Shown here in pieces: positions 1 to 11,062 of a stretch of DNA of 64,000 bases. Location of the stretch: positions 10,918,219 through 10,982,218 of the forward strand of contig CM034600.1 of the NCBI GenBank assembly GCA_020091685.1. The letters run 5' to 3'. Under the pieces are notes generated by a model. The model worked only from the letters and a program-made list of their open reading frames with translations, was not told the DNA's origin and made no database searches. The position numbers were made by a program, and so were the translations under genes. The stretch comes from Lutjanus erythropterus. Taxonomy: Eukaryota > Chordata > Actinopteri > Lutjaniformes > Lutjanidae. Each line of letters opens with the position of its first letter. Position 1 is the first letter of the stretch.

Positions 1-541
1 TCAACCATCAGCTGCTGCACAGACAACAACACCTTCGGGTGCCTGTTCACGTCTATGTCCATTCATTTAACAAACTGCCCATCAGTGCAGTTCCACCACA
101 ATTAAGGCAACACTGTCATTTTTCAGGATGTTGAAGGCAACACTAAACGACTGTCAGGCATGGAATCAAACCAGTTTACCTACTAAGATGACCTTCAATT
201 GTACCTCTTTAAAGGAACAGTTTGACATTTTGGCAAATCTGGTTATGTGCTTTCTTGTAGAGTTAGATGAGTAGATCGATACAGCTCTCGTGTCTATCTG
301 TTAAATATGAAGCTAACTCCAGGAGACAGTTACCTTTGAGTAAATATCCAAACCGAGGGAGAAACAGCCTGGCCCTGTTCACACTTGAAAAAAAGAAAAC
401 ACCTATGAGCACCTCTGAAGCTCACTAATTAACACCTCATTTATGTAGCCCAAAGGAACACAGAGGTGTAAAAACAAGAAGTCGCAGTTTGATGGGAAGT
501 TAAACTGAGCACATTCTGGCCATAGCTTCATATTAACGGTC

Positions 542-715
542 CAGTGTGTAAGATTTACTGGGATTTGTTGACAGACTATGGCAGAAATAGAATATAATAT
601 TAATAAGTACGTTTATATTAGTTTATATTCACCTGAAAATAAGATTTGTTGAATTTCTTATTACCTTAGAATGAGTCATTATATCTGCAGAGGGCCTGAG
701 TCTTTTTCCTGCTAA
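542..715 (-). mobile_element. Fragment of a short DNA element with CAGTGTGTARGATTTA end (family B, copy 1)
   Basis: It starts with CAGTGTGTAAGATTTA at 542-557. It then matches the reverse complement of the 46375-46722 copy through the blocks AATATAATATT, CACCTGAAAATAAG, TTACCTTAGAATGAG and CAGAGGGC. The last matching block ends near 715, so the far half is missing. It is non-coding. It abuts the interrupted arm of family A, which suggests it inserted there. Confidence 0.7.
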
Positions 716-886
716 TGCAATTAATCTGATTTACTGGATGCACAGTGCTGGTATAAGTCTGCCATTAGTTGCTTGGTTTCAGGTGGCATCACAGCAAAAA
801 AAACATCATAAAAACATCATATCAAAAGATTTAACATTTATTTATTTATAGTTACTTTACTCACAGAAGTAACATGTTAAATTAGG

Positions 887-1383
887 TTAAAGGGACAGTT
901 CTGCCCAAAATCAAAAAAACATATTTTCCCTCTAGCCTGTAGTGCTGTATACTGTTTGGTGTGAAGAATTTTGGAGATGTCTGCCTCCTCTCACATATAA
1001 TGACGAAATGAAACAAGTCTTGTGTTGCTCCAAGCACAAACAAAAAACATTTTCTTTCTGCAGTAGAATCTACCAGAACTATACCAGAACAACAAGTAGT
1101 TCCTTCACGAAACTGCTCACAACAAGGTCTGTGGATTATCTTGAATAATCGGGTCATGACTTTTGGAAAGAGACACTGGTTTTGAATTTTTGAAATGTAT
1201 TTTTTGGTGCTTGGAGCACCACAGGACTAGTGCCACTTAGCCCCATTATATTGGAGAGAAGGCAGACATCTCTACACTCCCCAAAACTCTGCAGCTCACA
1301 CCAAAAAACATAGATGGATAAATGGCACTACAGGCCAGGAGAAAATGATGTATTTTTTATTTTAGGGTGAACTGTCTGTCTAA
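887..1383 (+). mobile_element. Complete foldback MITE (family C, TTAAAGGGACAGTTC ends)
   Basis: The left terminus TTAAAGGGACAGTTCTG lies at 887. The right terminus near 1383 reads, in reverse complement, TTAGACAGACAGTTCACCC. Arms of roughly 200-250 bp pair imperfectly. Both contain the blocks CCTGTAGTGC, TTTTGGTGTGA, AGATGTCTGCCT and TGCTCCAAGCAC. The centre carries the unpaired GTCTGTGGATTATCTTGAATAATC region. I recognise this as an abundant percomorph repeat. The small ORFs inside it, on both strands, are by-products of the palindrome and not genes. Confidence 0.8.
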
Positions 1384-1678
1384 GGTAAATTGTTTCCAGG
1401 GCTATTGTATTTACCTGCATTTTAATTTAAGCAAGTAAGCCCACACTTTTGAATGTTTTGCCCTGTCAGCTGTTTGATGTTATAGAAATATTGATAGCAG
1501 CCCCATTTGTCCAGTAGCTTATTGATATTTTGGTACTGACCAGTCAGGCACCAGTACCGGTACTGGTTTTCGATACCCATCCCTAATGGATTCTCTGAGA
1601 GTGACATTGATCGTCTCGTGTAGCTCTCGGCAAAAGAACGAATTAGCCTATTTCCCAAAATGTCAAACCTCCTTTGAG

Positions 1679-3015
1679 GACAACATGTTAATGTTTATTT
1701 TAACCTGTTAAAACCTGTATGTTTATCATATGACACAGCTCCTCTCCCCTCACGTTGAGCCCATAGTATAATTGCCTTGGCAATGTTGGCCATTCCCATA
1801 GTGATTTTGATCACCACGGCGACACCGATAAGAGTGTGGAATTACAGCTGTGAGGTGGAGGTGGAGGCACAGGCATAACACCTAATGACATCGATCAGAG
1901 ACTGTGGGTTGCATTGCTAATAACTATTCTACTCACACACACACTCACACTGTTCATCCAACTGTCTGCCCAGTGCATTAGACTCATATAAATCATCATC
2001 CTTCCTTCTCTGTAGAGCCAAGACCAATCACACACACACACGCACATACACACACACAGTCAGGACAGACGCTGCAGTGCAAGTAGCTCAGCTCATCTGG
2101 CTCAGTCCGTTTCCATGGAAACAAGCTACTCTCTCTGCAACGAACCACCGGAAAACAAAAGAAAGAAACAGAGGAGTGGAAGGAAGGAAAAGGTGAGGGA
2201 GGAGGACGGAAAAATAATGTGAAGTGAATATCGAATCCTGTAATGTTCCAGCACGGAGGAATTTTCTAAATCCGTCCTCCCAGGTGGAGTTGCAGCGCGG
2301 CATCAGCATGAGGGGTATTTGCTTATTTGTCTGATTTTTCTTTCCACTAGTCTGCCAGTCTTCTCCCTCCTTCCTGTCTATCCCTTCATCCTCTTGCCCC
2401 TCCCTGTCGAGCCTCCATCCCTCTTTGGGCTATTTCCCGACCTTTTAATTTTTCATCTCCCGCTGCCCTTCCCTCCCTCTTCTCTCCCTAAATCCCTCCG
2501 TCCCTCTCTCAGTCGGCTAACCCACTTTAACATCAGTTATCAGGATGCAAACAGTCTATTAATGGCTCTAAACTCAGCTGATCAATTGGCCTGCCTGATA
2601 ATGGAACCATTGATTCTGGCTGCAGGCTGAACAGATGTTCGGACTATTGGATCAGGCTTTCAGCTACACAGTCAGTTGCAGAAGTGGAGAGGGAAAGATT
2701 TAATGAAAAAAAGATGGAAATTAATTCATGCTAGGCTCTTGAGATGGGAGCTCATGACACTGAATATCTCACCTTGTTTCATTTGCATGAACGTTTCCTG
2801 AACTGCCAGAAGGAAGAAAAGTTTCCTGATATGCCAAAAGATTGTGTGAGTTAGCAACACAAAACCCTTTTGTGGGATAAAAATAGACTTTTTCAGCCTA
2901 TAGAGGCAGTGACTCTGAGGGTGTTTGTGATGCAGGAATACCTCCAAAGAGATACTCTTACAGCACTGATAAGGGCAGAGCCAGCGATGGCAGCAGTGTG
3001 AAACTTACACTAGAT
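1679..3015. other. Non-coding stretch; scattered CA runs and a pyrimidine-rich block
   Basis: No gene seen. It contains short imperfect CA runs at 1935-1950 and 2031-2058, a perfect palindromic RFX-type site at 2109-2122, a purine-rich block at about 2150-2215, and a pyrimidine-rich block at about 2330-2520 (CCTCCCTC-like). ORFs over the purine and pyrimidine blocks are low-complexity and not supported. Confidence 0.6.
2109..2122. promoter_or_regulatory. RFX-type X-box palindrome GTTTCCATGGAAAC
   Basis: A perfect 14-bp palindrome of the GTTNCC-AT-GGNAAC class, which is known to bind RFX factors. No transcription start is visible nearby, so its role as an enhancer is inferred only. Confidence 0.45.
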
Positions 3016-3269
3016 CAGTGGTTCAATAGCTGGGGGTGCTGACCAAGCTTCACAAAGGGTCATGAAGCTTTGCCGAAAATTCATCCAAATTGCCTTTTTT
3101 TTTTTTACACAAATGTCCTGTGGTCATTGTGCTCACAATCTGGGTTAACTGTATAGTTCATCAGCTGTTCTGTACTATTAGTGCTAAGAATTTAATCTAA
3201 CATGAAATATCCATAAAATATTTCACTTTTCCAGAGGTCGTCAGTTTACCAAAAGGGAGGGAACCACTG
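3016..3269 (+). mobile_element. hAT-like MITE with CAGTGGTTC/GAACCACTG ends and 8-bp target duplication
   Basis: The 254-bp element begins CAGTGGTTC at 3016 and ends GAACCACTG at 3269, so the termini are inverted repeats. The 8 bases before it (CACTAGAT) and after it (TGCTAGAT) agree at 6 of 8 positions, as expected of an aged 8-bp hAT target duplication. The CAGTGGTTCCCAA-type terminus is characteristic of widespread vertebrate hAT non-autonomous elements. The interior is non-coding. Confidence 0.75.
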
Positions 3270-3277
3270 TGCTAGAT

Positions 3278-4284
3278 GGCTAGGTGAGCTTTTAAACAGG
3301 TTTTCACATTTATGGTATTGTTTTGGAAATTTTGGCAGAGATCACGCACATAACAGAAATGTTAAGACAGAATTTACAGATTTTTTTCTACATCAATAAA
3401 ATTAAAGACATTAATATACAAATCTTATACAGATGTAATGAATTTCTACTCAGTTTTAGACACGATGTTTCAGCAAAAAGGCAAAGCCCTTCTTCTCATT
3501 TATTATATTTTTATACTCATTCAGTTTACCTTGGGACTCAAATTTCCTTATTAATGTAAGACAGCAGGGCTGAACACTAACCCTTAAAAGTGGTTGCCAG
3601 CCTGGCAACCAGGTAGCATCCTTTGGTTGCCGAAACTGAAAATATGTTTGATATTTTTAGTCACATTATATTTTGGGTAATTCATATACTAAGCAGCTAA
3701 ACATCGGCTTAATAATGAAAATGTGACAGCAAAGAATGTTGAAATAGTGAACTTGATGAGTTGAGGTGTATGTTGTGGGTGTTCTGCGGTATAATTTTCT
3801 GTCCAGCTCAAAGATACTTCAAGACTTTACAAATTTCCTCTTTGTTTTTCATGCAGGCTCATCTGGTTCTTTGTCAGTTAAATCAATTTACACATTCATT
3901 TGTGATGTTGTGATGAGGTAGATGGACCTCCAGTTCCAACTGTAACAGCAATATTTAAATATCATTAATTCAGCAATTATCAAAGCATTGTTTGTTTTGG
4001 CATGCGCGTTTTGCTGCTTGCTGTCTACACGTTTTATATATTTAAAAGTGGTTATTACTGATGGCAACCAAAGGCCAAGAATCAGCCTTTCATCTTGGTC
4101 CCTATTACAGGTCTTTTATTTGCATTTTCTTTTGCAGACTTCTAGTAATTAAGTTCAAAGTTGCACTAAATTTGGATGCAAACTTGACTGTTGTCATGAC
4201 TTGTTAATGTTTTTTGTAAGTTTTTTCTATTATAACCAGTCAAAATGTCTGCTGTGAAAAAGGCCCAGTCTGTTAGTTTTTTTG
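3278..4284. other. Non-coding stretch, no gene seen
   Basis: AT-rich sequence. The only structure noticed is an inverted repeat of GGTTGCCAG and CTGGCAACC at about 3593-3611, with further GGTTGCC half-sites near 3632 and 4065. The small ORF at 3323-3559 has no protein-like character. Confidence 0.55.
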
Positions 4285-4620
4285 CTTGGTTGCCTAAACT
4301 TCCCCGAGCTGCCAAAGAGTCACCTGGAGTGTCAATCAGTTGCCTGAACCTCAACTGACTGACTTGCCCCGCGGTGACATTACATACTGTAAAATACCAA
4401 ATATCAGCATAAACTGGCAATTAGACTAGATACTTGAACAGCCTGAACCACAGAATGCTGAGTCAGTTTGTCAAAATCTCGCCTAAACTGATAATCATCA
4501 GCCTGAAATGTGACTGAGAGTTGCTTCCAATTACAAGTTGCATCAGCTGGCAAACAGCTGCCTGAACTGTCACTTTAACAGTTAAACTGGAGAACAACTG
4601 CCTGAGGCTGGGGAAAAAGC
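4285..4620 (+). repeat. Cluster of degenerate CAGYTGCCTGAACT motifs
   Basis: The short motif, or a close variant, recurs irregularly at about 4285, 4335, 4440, 4470, 4500, 4556 and 4600, often with a nearby CTGACT or ACTGTCA. The spacing is uneven, so this is either a decayed minisatellite or a loose cluster. Not recognised as a named family. Confidence 0.35.
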
Positions 4621-5433
4621 AAAAACTTTTAATTGATGAGTACTGGACATCTGTAAATTAATTTTTTTCGTATAGATGTTGAGTTTGTGAAACACTCTGT
4701 ACGTCCTTTTCTCACATGGCTCTTTTCATTTCTAGGAAGCTACTTCATTGTCTGTAACCGTGCACATCGAATTCTCACTTTTACAAAAGTATGTTTGGAT
4801 GGTATTTATTATGCAAAAGCACAAACACACACAGACACACACAGCATGACCAGACCCTGGTCCTCATGTTTCCGAGCCCGCAGGTCTACAGTTACACTGC
4901 AGATAAGATAACAGGTTGAGTCCCATGTTATCTGATAACATATTTAACAGCTTCTGGCTTTTCCAGCCGTGGCAAAGGTATTGTCTGGTAATATTCCACA
5001 GAAACCGCACTGTTTATTTTAGACAGAGTAAAACTGATGGAAGAGGAAATGGATGATCTTGAGAAAATAGAGGAAAAAAGATGACAAATGTATGGCAACC
5101 CTTCCTTTGCCTGACTGAATTGGTGGACAGAGGGGAAACCCAGACAGGATGGAAAGGGAAAGAGGAAGAGATGGTCAGTGGCAGAGAGAACAGATAGATA
5201 ACAACAGCGATGGCAGAGCAAGAAAAAAAAAAAGGGAGAGTGGAAGAGAGAGATGTTGTCATTCCTCCGTCATGGACGAGGAAGCACAGCAGCGTGAACC
5301 CTCCTCCTTCCGATCCAATCTGATCTGCGGCTCAACCAGGCGTGACACCGCCAGGCTACAGAGCAGGGCGGGATCAAACATACCCAGAGACCTGATGAAA
5401 CACCCTGAGGAAAGTTAGAAAAATCTGGAGGAG
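4621..5433. other. Non-coding stretch with a purine-rich block
   Basis: No gene seen. A purine-rich block covers about 5140-5260 (GGAAAGAGG, AGAGAGAACAG, AAAAAAAAAGGGAGAG). Overlapping ORFs on both strands here are low-complexity shadows of it. Confidence 0.55.
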
Positions 5434-5530
5434 ATGTTGACACTGTGGCTAGAGTAAGAAAACGTATGAAATATGATGAAACAACACAAACTGATGCTGA
5501 AACTCTGGAAATGATATGACCTCTGCAAGG
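5434..5530 (+). repeat. Spaced direct duplication, copy 1
   Basis: About 95 bp, starting ATGTTGACACTGTGGCTAGA and containing TATGATGAAACAACACAAACT, that recurs with moderate divergence at 6131-6221. The shared order is ATGTTGA.AC, GTGGCT.GAGTA, GTATGAAA.ATGATG, AACAACACAAACT.ATGCTG, TCTGCAAGGC. Not recognised as a known family. Confidence 0.65.
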
Positions 5531-6130
5531 CTGCAGGGAGCAAACGAGGACCAAAACTATGTTGAAACTTAGAATGAAAGAAGTTCTAACGGTCATTCAA
5601 ACAGCCGAAAATAGTCACAAAGGGATGAAAACACTGACGTGCCACCTCAAGAGTCAGAAAATACACTGACAAAAATAACCCAGACTGCTGGATTGAGATG
5701 TTGCCCCTGCTGACTGGGTGTCAGACTGGAGCAAAGTAACACAGGTTTTTGCAGCGCGCTGATCTGGTTTCCCGAATGGAAATGGTTTTAACAGCCTGGT
5801 CAGGTTATGGCCCGTGACACAGGTTAACTGACAGCGGATGAGATTGCTCTCTAGGAATGGGAGAGGCTGCACAGAAATCAGATTTGCTCTCAGAGTACAG
5901 ACTCACCTGAAGCAAGCAGGCATGAAATCCTGAGAGCTACACGGCAGAGAGGAGAGTATGTGTCCGACTGAGTCTTTTATTTTTACCTTTTCATGCTATG
6001 GACCTTTTATTGTATTATTTACTGGTCTTATTTTCCATGTTAATTGTCCTGTGAAGCAACTATGTGATTTCCTTTTCATGATTTAGAGTTTTTAGCAGAC
6101 TTTCCTACCAGGTATTATAGCCTGTTGTCA

Positions 6131-6221
6131 ATGTTGATACAGTGGCTGGAGTAGGATGTATGAAACATGATGAAACAACACAAACTAATGCTGCCTGGAT
6201 ACAGAAATTAGTTCTGCAAGG
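6131..6221 (+). repeat. Spaced direct duplication, copy 2
   Basis: Second copy of the 5434-5530 block, same orientation, about 697 bp downstream. It shares the 18-mer ATGATGAAACAACACAAA with copy 1. The intervening sequence is not duplicated, so this is a spaced duplication or two fragments of one dispersed repeat. Confidence 0.65.
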
Positions 6222-6278
6222 CAACACAAAAGTTACACAATGTTTCCTACATTACATTCTCAACTTACTTATATATGT

Positions 6279-6300
6279 TACTTACTTATGTAAGTAAGTA
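6279..6300. repeat. Short perfect hairpin of TACTTACTTA / TAAGTAAGTA
   Basis: Ten-base arms around a 2-base TG loop, inside an AT-rich stretch with extra TTACTTA copies just upstream. Probably a simple-sequence product. Confidence 0.5.
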
Positions 6301-6689
6301 TTTTAAGTATTTTAAGTCAAACCATATATTTTCCTAAACTTACTGAACCTAACCTAGTTTCTTTCCTACACCTACTTCAGTAGTTTTTGCGCCTTTATTT
6401 TGAAAGTATACCCAAATGTTGCCTTTTTATTATTGGTAACTTGGCCACATGTGCAAAACTGTTGCTAGAGAGGTACCTACAGCATCATACTGTAGTTTGA
6501 AGCATATGGAGCCACTGACCAAGCCGCTGTATCTCATGAGTTGGGAGTGAGAATGTGTTAGCCAGTTTGGGGACACATGGCTGCTGCAGGGGGTTCAACC
6601 TTGTGACTCAGATTTCATAATTCACACCTGCTATTCACCAAAGGCTGTTAATATAATAGCTCCAGCTCTCCGCTCTTATTTCTGTGGAG

Positions 6690-6795
6690 ACTAGCTTAGC
6701 ATAAAGTCGGGGGGCAGGGGAACAGTTAGCCCATAGCTCTGTCCAACGTTCTGAAATATGCCTACCTACACCCCGAAAGTTCAGTAATTAAAACT
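6690..6795 (+). mobile_element. Possible interior fragment of foldback family A
   Basis: The segment GAGACTAGCTTAGCATAAAG followed by a G-rich and GGAACAGTTAGCC stretch, then CTGTCCAACG and CCTACCTACACC, matches my memory of the interior of the repeat whose ends lie at 209 and 1678. Only the interior is present, with no termini. Family assignment rests on memory. Confidence 0.4.
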
Positions 6796-9700
6796 TTGTC
6801 AGTCTTTTAATCTGTCCAAACGACATAAGGTGACATATTTCTTATGTATTTTCCCAAGGCATATATTTGTATGAGTAATCCACCCTATTGGCTCATGACT
6901 TTTTGAAGTGATTATATCTCTTGTTTTGTAACACAGAATTGGAAACACACCAAGGTGACATTTTCCCATGACATCTTAAATATATCAGTGTTCTGGTAGG
7001 TGAACTGAACAGTTAGTTTCAGACACAACTGTAGCCTTTTGCTTCAAATTTCTAGCGTCTGTTCATGACAAAGCAATGTTTTCTTGGTCATGGACACACA
7101 CCACGTTTTGGGCTACAGATTCAACATGAGAAATGAGAATTTTTGCATAGAAAATAGCATCTTAAGTTACTGGCTGGATCATATTTCCAAAGCTCTGTCT
7201 GTTAATGCCACAAAATAACTCAACACACTGCCAAGTCACACTTCAGTCACAGGGTTGTTATTTTATTTTTAAAAAATGGGATCTTTTTTTAGGCATTGAA
7301 ATACTACAGCAGATATCCTCTGAGGGCAGAAATGATATCAGATTGCTAGAGGATAAGTGTGTGTGTGCCCATAAAGAGAGTGTGGGTTTGTGGAAAGAAA
7401 AATGATTTATTTGAAGTGCATGCAGCAACACACACACACACACTTTTGCAAGCAAGGGGGCCAGTCTCAGCCTGAAAGAACAGGACACTCCCGTCTCTAC
7501 ATCATCACCATCACACACACTGGAACAAAGAGTCTACACAACGCAACACACAATGGGTTGCATAACCAGGGTGTGTGTGTGTGTAAAATAAGGATGAATG
7601 CATAAAGAAGAGAGAGAAAATTGACAAAGTGACATTTTTCTGCTCAAATCATGCTAAATACCAAGTAAAACCAATCCAATAATGTTCATATAACAACACA
7701 AATGAAAGCTTGTAATGTTGCAGGCAGATTTTAACATCATGTTTACTCTTAGTCACACTTGATAACAGCTTTTACTGAATTCCTAGGATGCAAATGCAGC
7801 GTTAAGCAGCTCTCTCTGCTTGTCTGCTGCAGAGGAAAGCAGCTCAGAGCACAACGAAGCAGAGCAGATAAGACGAAAGCAACACCAGCGTTTCCCAAAT
7901 CCCCCGTCTGCTCCGCTCATTACTACACACTCACGCTGTCTCCACACTCTGCAGTGTCTCTCACACTTTAACACACATTTTGTGACAACATTATAACACC
8001 CTTCTTGCGCTGAATTAAGAAATAAACAGCCCATTCACTGTCAGCACTTCAAGCATAAAGCCTCTTTGTCTGCAGCGATGTTGTCAATAAAGCCTGAATT
8101 GAGGATCAGAAATGATAGAAACTGGACTCTTTGCCCTCCAGTTGTTCATAAAGTACAACACCAGTGATGTTCTGCGCTTTAATCCACTTACCACAAATCA
8201 CGCTTTACATCATCTTAACCGTTTTGCAAACAATACTGCTGTGTTTTAGATATTCTGATACTGTTCTGCAGAGCAATTTCTTTGTTTCAAGTCATTTCTA
8301 TGGAATTATTTGAAAATCTATCAGCATACTCTTTAAGTCTTTTGGAGTAATCCATCACAGTGAACATTACGTGTGCATTAATATTTGTGGCTGACAAAAA
8401 TGCAGACTAAATGTTTACAGTTTACGCAACTCAAGTTTTGACAGTCTGCTTATTAATTTTCTTACTGGAAAATCAGACATGAGTGAAAAACGACTGCCTG
8501 AAACGGATGATGAAATACATAAAAAATACAAAACTACATTCATTTGAAAGTGGTACACAAAATTTTAAACCAATTTTTCAAGATTCTTTGGCGTTCATTA
8601 GGCAACATATCTGAGAGTGAGTGAAATGGGACCATGACAATAAAACACCAAACCTGTTCCCTATTGAGTTACTGTTTGTTTGCTTCTTGTTTTTACTTTT
8701 GCAATAAAAGCACCGAAAGGCCTGTGAGATGCTAAAATGAAGCACAACACAGCACAAGTAAAGTAGAGTCATAAAGTCAACAAACTGACTCAGTAGTGTT
8801 AGTGACAAAGTAATATCAATTTCAAGTTAGCTAACATCAGCAGCGATAAGCTACTGGTTGTATCAGACCAATTAAGTCTGTTGTTATGGGGCTGCTGCAA
8901 TAAATGCAATTATGAAATACCCACTTTTGACAAGCCAGCCACCGGGGATGACAAGCAACGACGACAACTGCAGTCTTTTTTTTCGTTTTAAACATAAATG
9001 CGTCGGTGCTTAAAAAATTCAACAAGCTATACGAAGGACAGCAATGGCTCAAGCTCAAGAATGAATTGATTCCATCTATTCATGAACTGACTGCAAACTT
9101 GAAGGCTGTATGATGCCATGTTTATGTTATTTTACTGGTTATTTCGTAGATTAACCCGTTGAACTCTGTGTTAACATGTTGCACAGCTACTCGAGGAAGA
9201 TGTTGGACTAACGTTGAGATATTGAGGGGGAGTCAAGAGAAACCGTGTTAATGTTGTCATATGTAAGCCGGCTGGTTCTCCTCTTGGATCCTCATCGCTG
9301 GTGTGTGCCCTTAAAGTAACAAGGAATTCATTTGCAATATTGTGACTGTAAATTATGTCTAACACCCAGCAGCTAGGTTGCTCAGACCATAAAGTCGCTC
9401 ACTGGGCAGTGAGGTGAGATCTACATATAAAGTTGTACTTAGTGTTACTGCACCAATCAGATGAAGTAATCTGCAAAAACAAACAAACGAATGCCACTAA
9501 TACCACATGCCGCGCTGTTGAGCAGCATGTGGGAAAATCTGTCACTGACAGGCCACTGACCTATCTGTTGCTACAAAACCTCTGAGAGTACTGAACTGAG
9601 GAATGGCCTGTTTTATTGCTTATGAATTTAATTATTCATTTGCAAGAGGACTGTTCTATTTCTCTTTTCAAACATGCTGACATGGTATGACTTTAATATG

Positions 9701-10815
9701 TGTATATAAGACAACAGTAGTACAACTGTAGGAAAGTGTTTAGATGTCAAATGAGCTTTGAAAGGCACAGAAGAGAAGCAAAATAAACCAGAGCAAAACG
9801 GACAATCACGCTCTCAAACCGTTATTCATGGGAATAGTGTTTTGACTCCCAGTGACTCTGTAAAGGGATGTTCACACTTTCAAACAGAAAAACATAACAC
9901 ATAAAAAACTGTGAAGAGGGAGACAAAAAAGGGTGGACGACCTTTCCAAACACATCAACCCGCTCAGCTCATTAACACCAGAAAGATGGACAGACTCCAA
10001 CAGTCTAAATGAAGACCAACAAGCTGTCCACTAAAGGTGTAACTACGATTTAAACAGTCATTTTGCTGCAAGATCTCAAAACGGCGCCTTATTCAGAAAA
10101 TGGGTCAAGGAAAAATCATGAACGGAACATCTGGAACACTGGAGCTTTTTAATTCTTGAATTTAGCAAGCAGATGACGTCAGCTTGTACCGCTTTCTACT
10201 CAAACGTAAAACAAAGCCGTCTTTCTCTCCTTACTGTACGTCCTCTCTGCTTGTACACAGCATCTCCCCGTGTTCACATTACAGCAGGAAACCCTGGCAG
10301 GAAACAAAATGTAGCATCACAGCGACTTCATCACTCAGAGACATCAAGGAGGAGCAGATATGCTGACTGAAAAATATTAATCTAACCGCTTCTCTCCGGT
10401 GCCTCGGGTTGTCAGGGAGATAAGGTCACGACCCCGACAGACTGAGACAGACTGAATGATATGAATCCTTTTCCCCATCATTGTCCACAGCCAGGCACTG
10501 GAACAATGAAAACGATATCATGCAGTGATGCTCACAAGGAAAACCCATCATGTCACTATTGATTATGTTGAGCTCAGTTCAATACAGTCTTGTACCAAGT
10601 TACAGTATTTCCACTGTAATTTTATATAAGTGCTCCAGGGCACTTTTGAGCTTCATATTTCAGTTTTGAGAGCCGCATGATAATATAATTCTACAAATGT
10701 TACTCTATTGGACAAGATTAAACACTGAAAGGCACAGTGAGTGATTCTGGAGAAAGATAGCTGATTATTTCCCAGGTTGCCAAATTGCAAACACTTTGGA
10801 TTGGTGACTTGAAGA
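6796..10815. other. Non-coding stretch, no gene seen
   Basis: About 4 kb of AT-rich sequence. It contains short CA and GT microsatellites at about 7428-7443 and 7570-7585. ORFs in this interval are short, scattered and without recognisable domains or splice context. No repeat family was recognised in 8000-10800. Confidence 0.5.
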
Positions 10816-11062
10816 TGGTTCAAACCATTCGCAGCGGGTGGCTGCCGTCCATAGAGTCTGGTTCTGCTCGAGGTTTATGTCTGTGTAATAGGAAGTTTTT
10901 CCCTGCTGTAGCTGCCTTAGTGCTTGCTCTTGTTGGGAACTATGGAGTCTCTGTAAATTATATTATATAGAGTACGGTCCTGCCCTATATGACAAGTGCC
11001 CTCACACCACCTCTGTTATGATTTGGCCCTAAATACATAATATTAACTTGACTTGATTATTG
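10816..11062 (+). mobile_element. LINE 3'-tail-like dispersed repeat, copy 1
   Basis: The order is: GGTGGCTGCCGTCCATAGAG, GGTTCTGCTCGAGGTTT, AGGAAGTTTTTCCCTGCTG, AGTGCTTGCTCTTG, TCTGTAAATTATATTAT, then ATGATTTGGCCCTAAATACA and an AACTTGACTTGA tail. This follows a teleost repeat I know, whose 3' end reads GATTTGGCGCTATATAAATA followed by TTGAA repeats, as in L2-type LINE tails and SINEs that borrow them. Only the non-coding 3' part is present. Its reverse complement aligns with 53795-53960. Whether it is LINE or SINE cannot be decided here. Confidence 0.6.

Larger units (their letters stand above)
209..1678 (+). mobile_element. Foldback MITE (family A, TTAAAGGAACAGTTTGAC ends), split by other insertions
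   Basis: The left arm starts with TTAAAGGAACAGTTTGACAT at 209 and runs through the AGTTAGATGAG...TCGATAC...TGTTAAATATGAAGC stretch to about 310. Its reverse complement is found in two separated pieces. A short one (TAGCTTCATATTAACGG) lies at 521-539, and the outer arm, ending in TTTCCCAAAATGTCAAAC, lies at 1590-1678. Between them lie a fragment of a second element (542-715) and a complete third foldback (887-1383). The simplest reading is one foldback element invaded by younger ones. I recognise the sequence as a common teleost dispersed repeat. It has no coding capacity. A deletion plus independent fragments is the alternative explanation for the split arm. Confidence 0.7.

Noticed and set aside
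5434-6221. Direct repeats as long terminal repeats of a retroelement
   Set aside because: The repeats are only about 95 bp, do not begin and end as LTRs do, and there is no coding or primer-site sequence between them.
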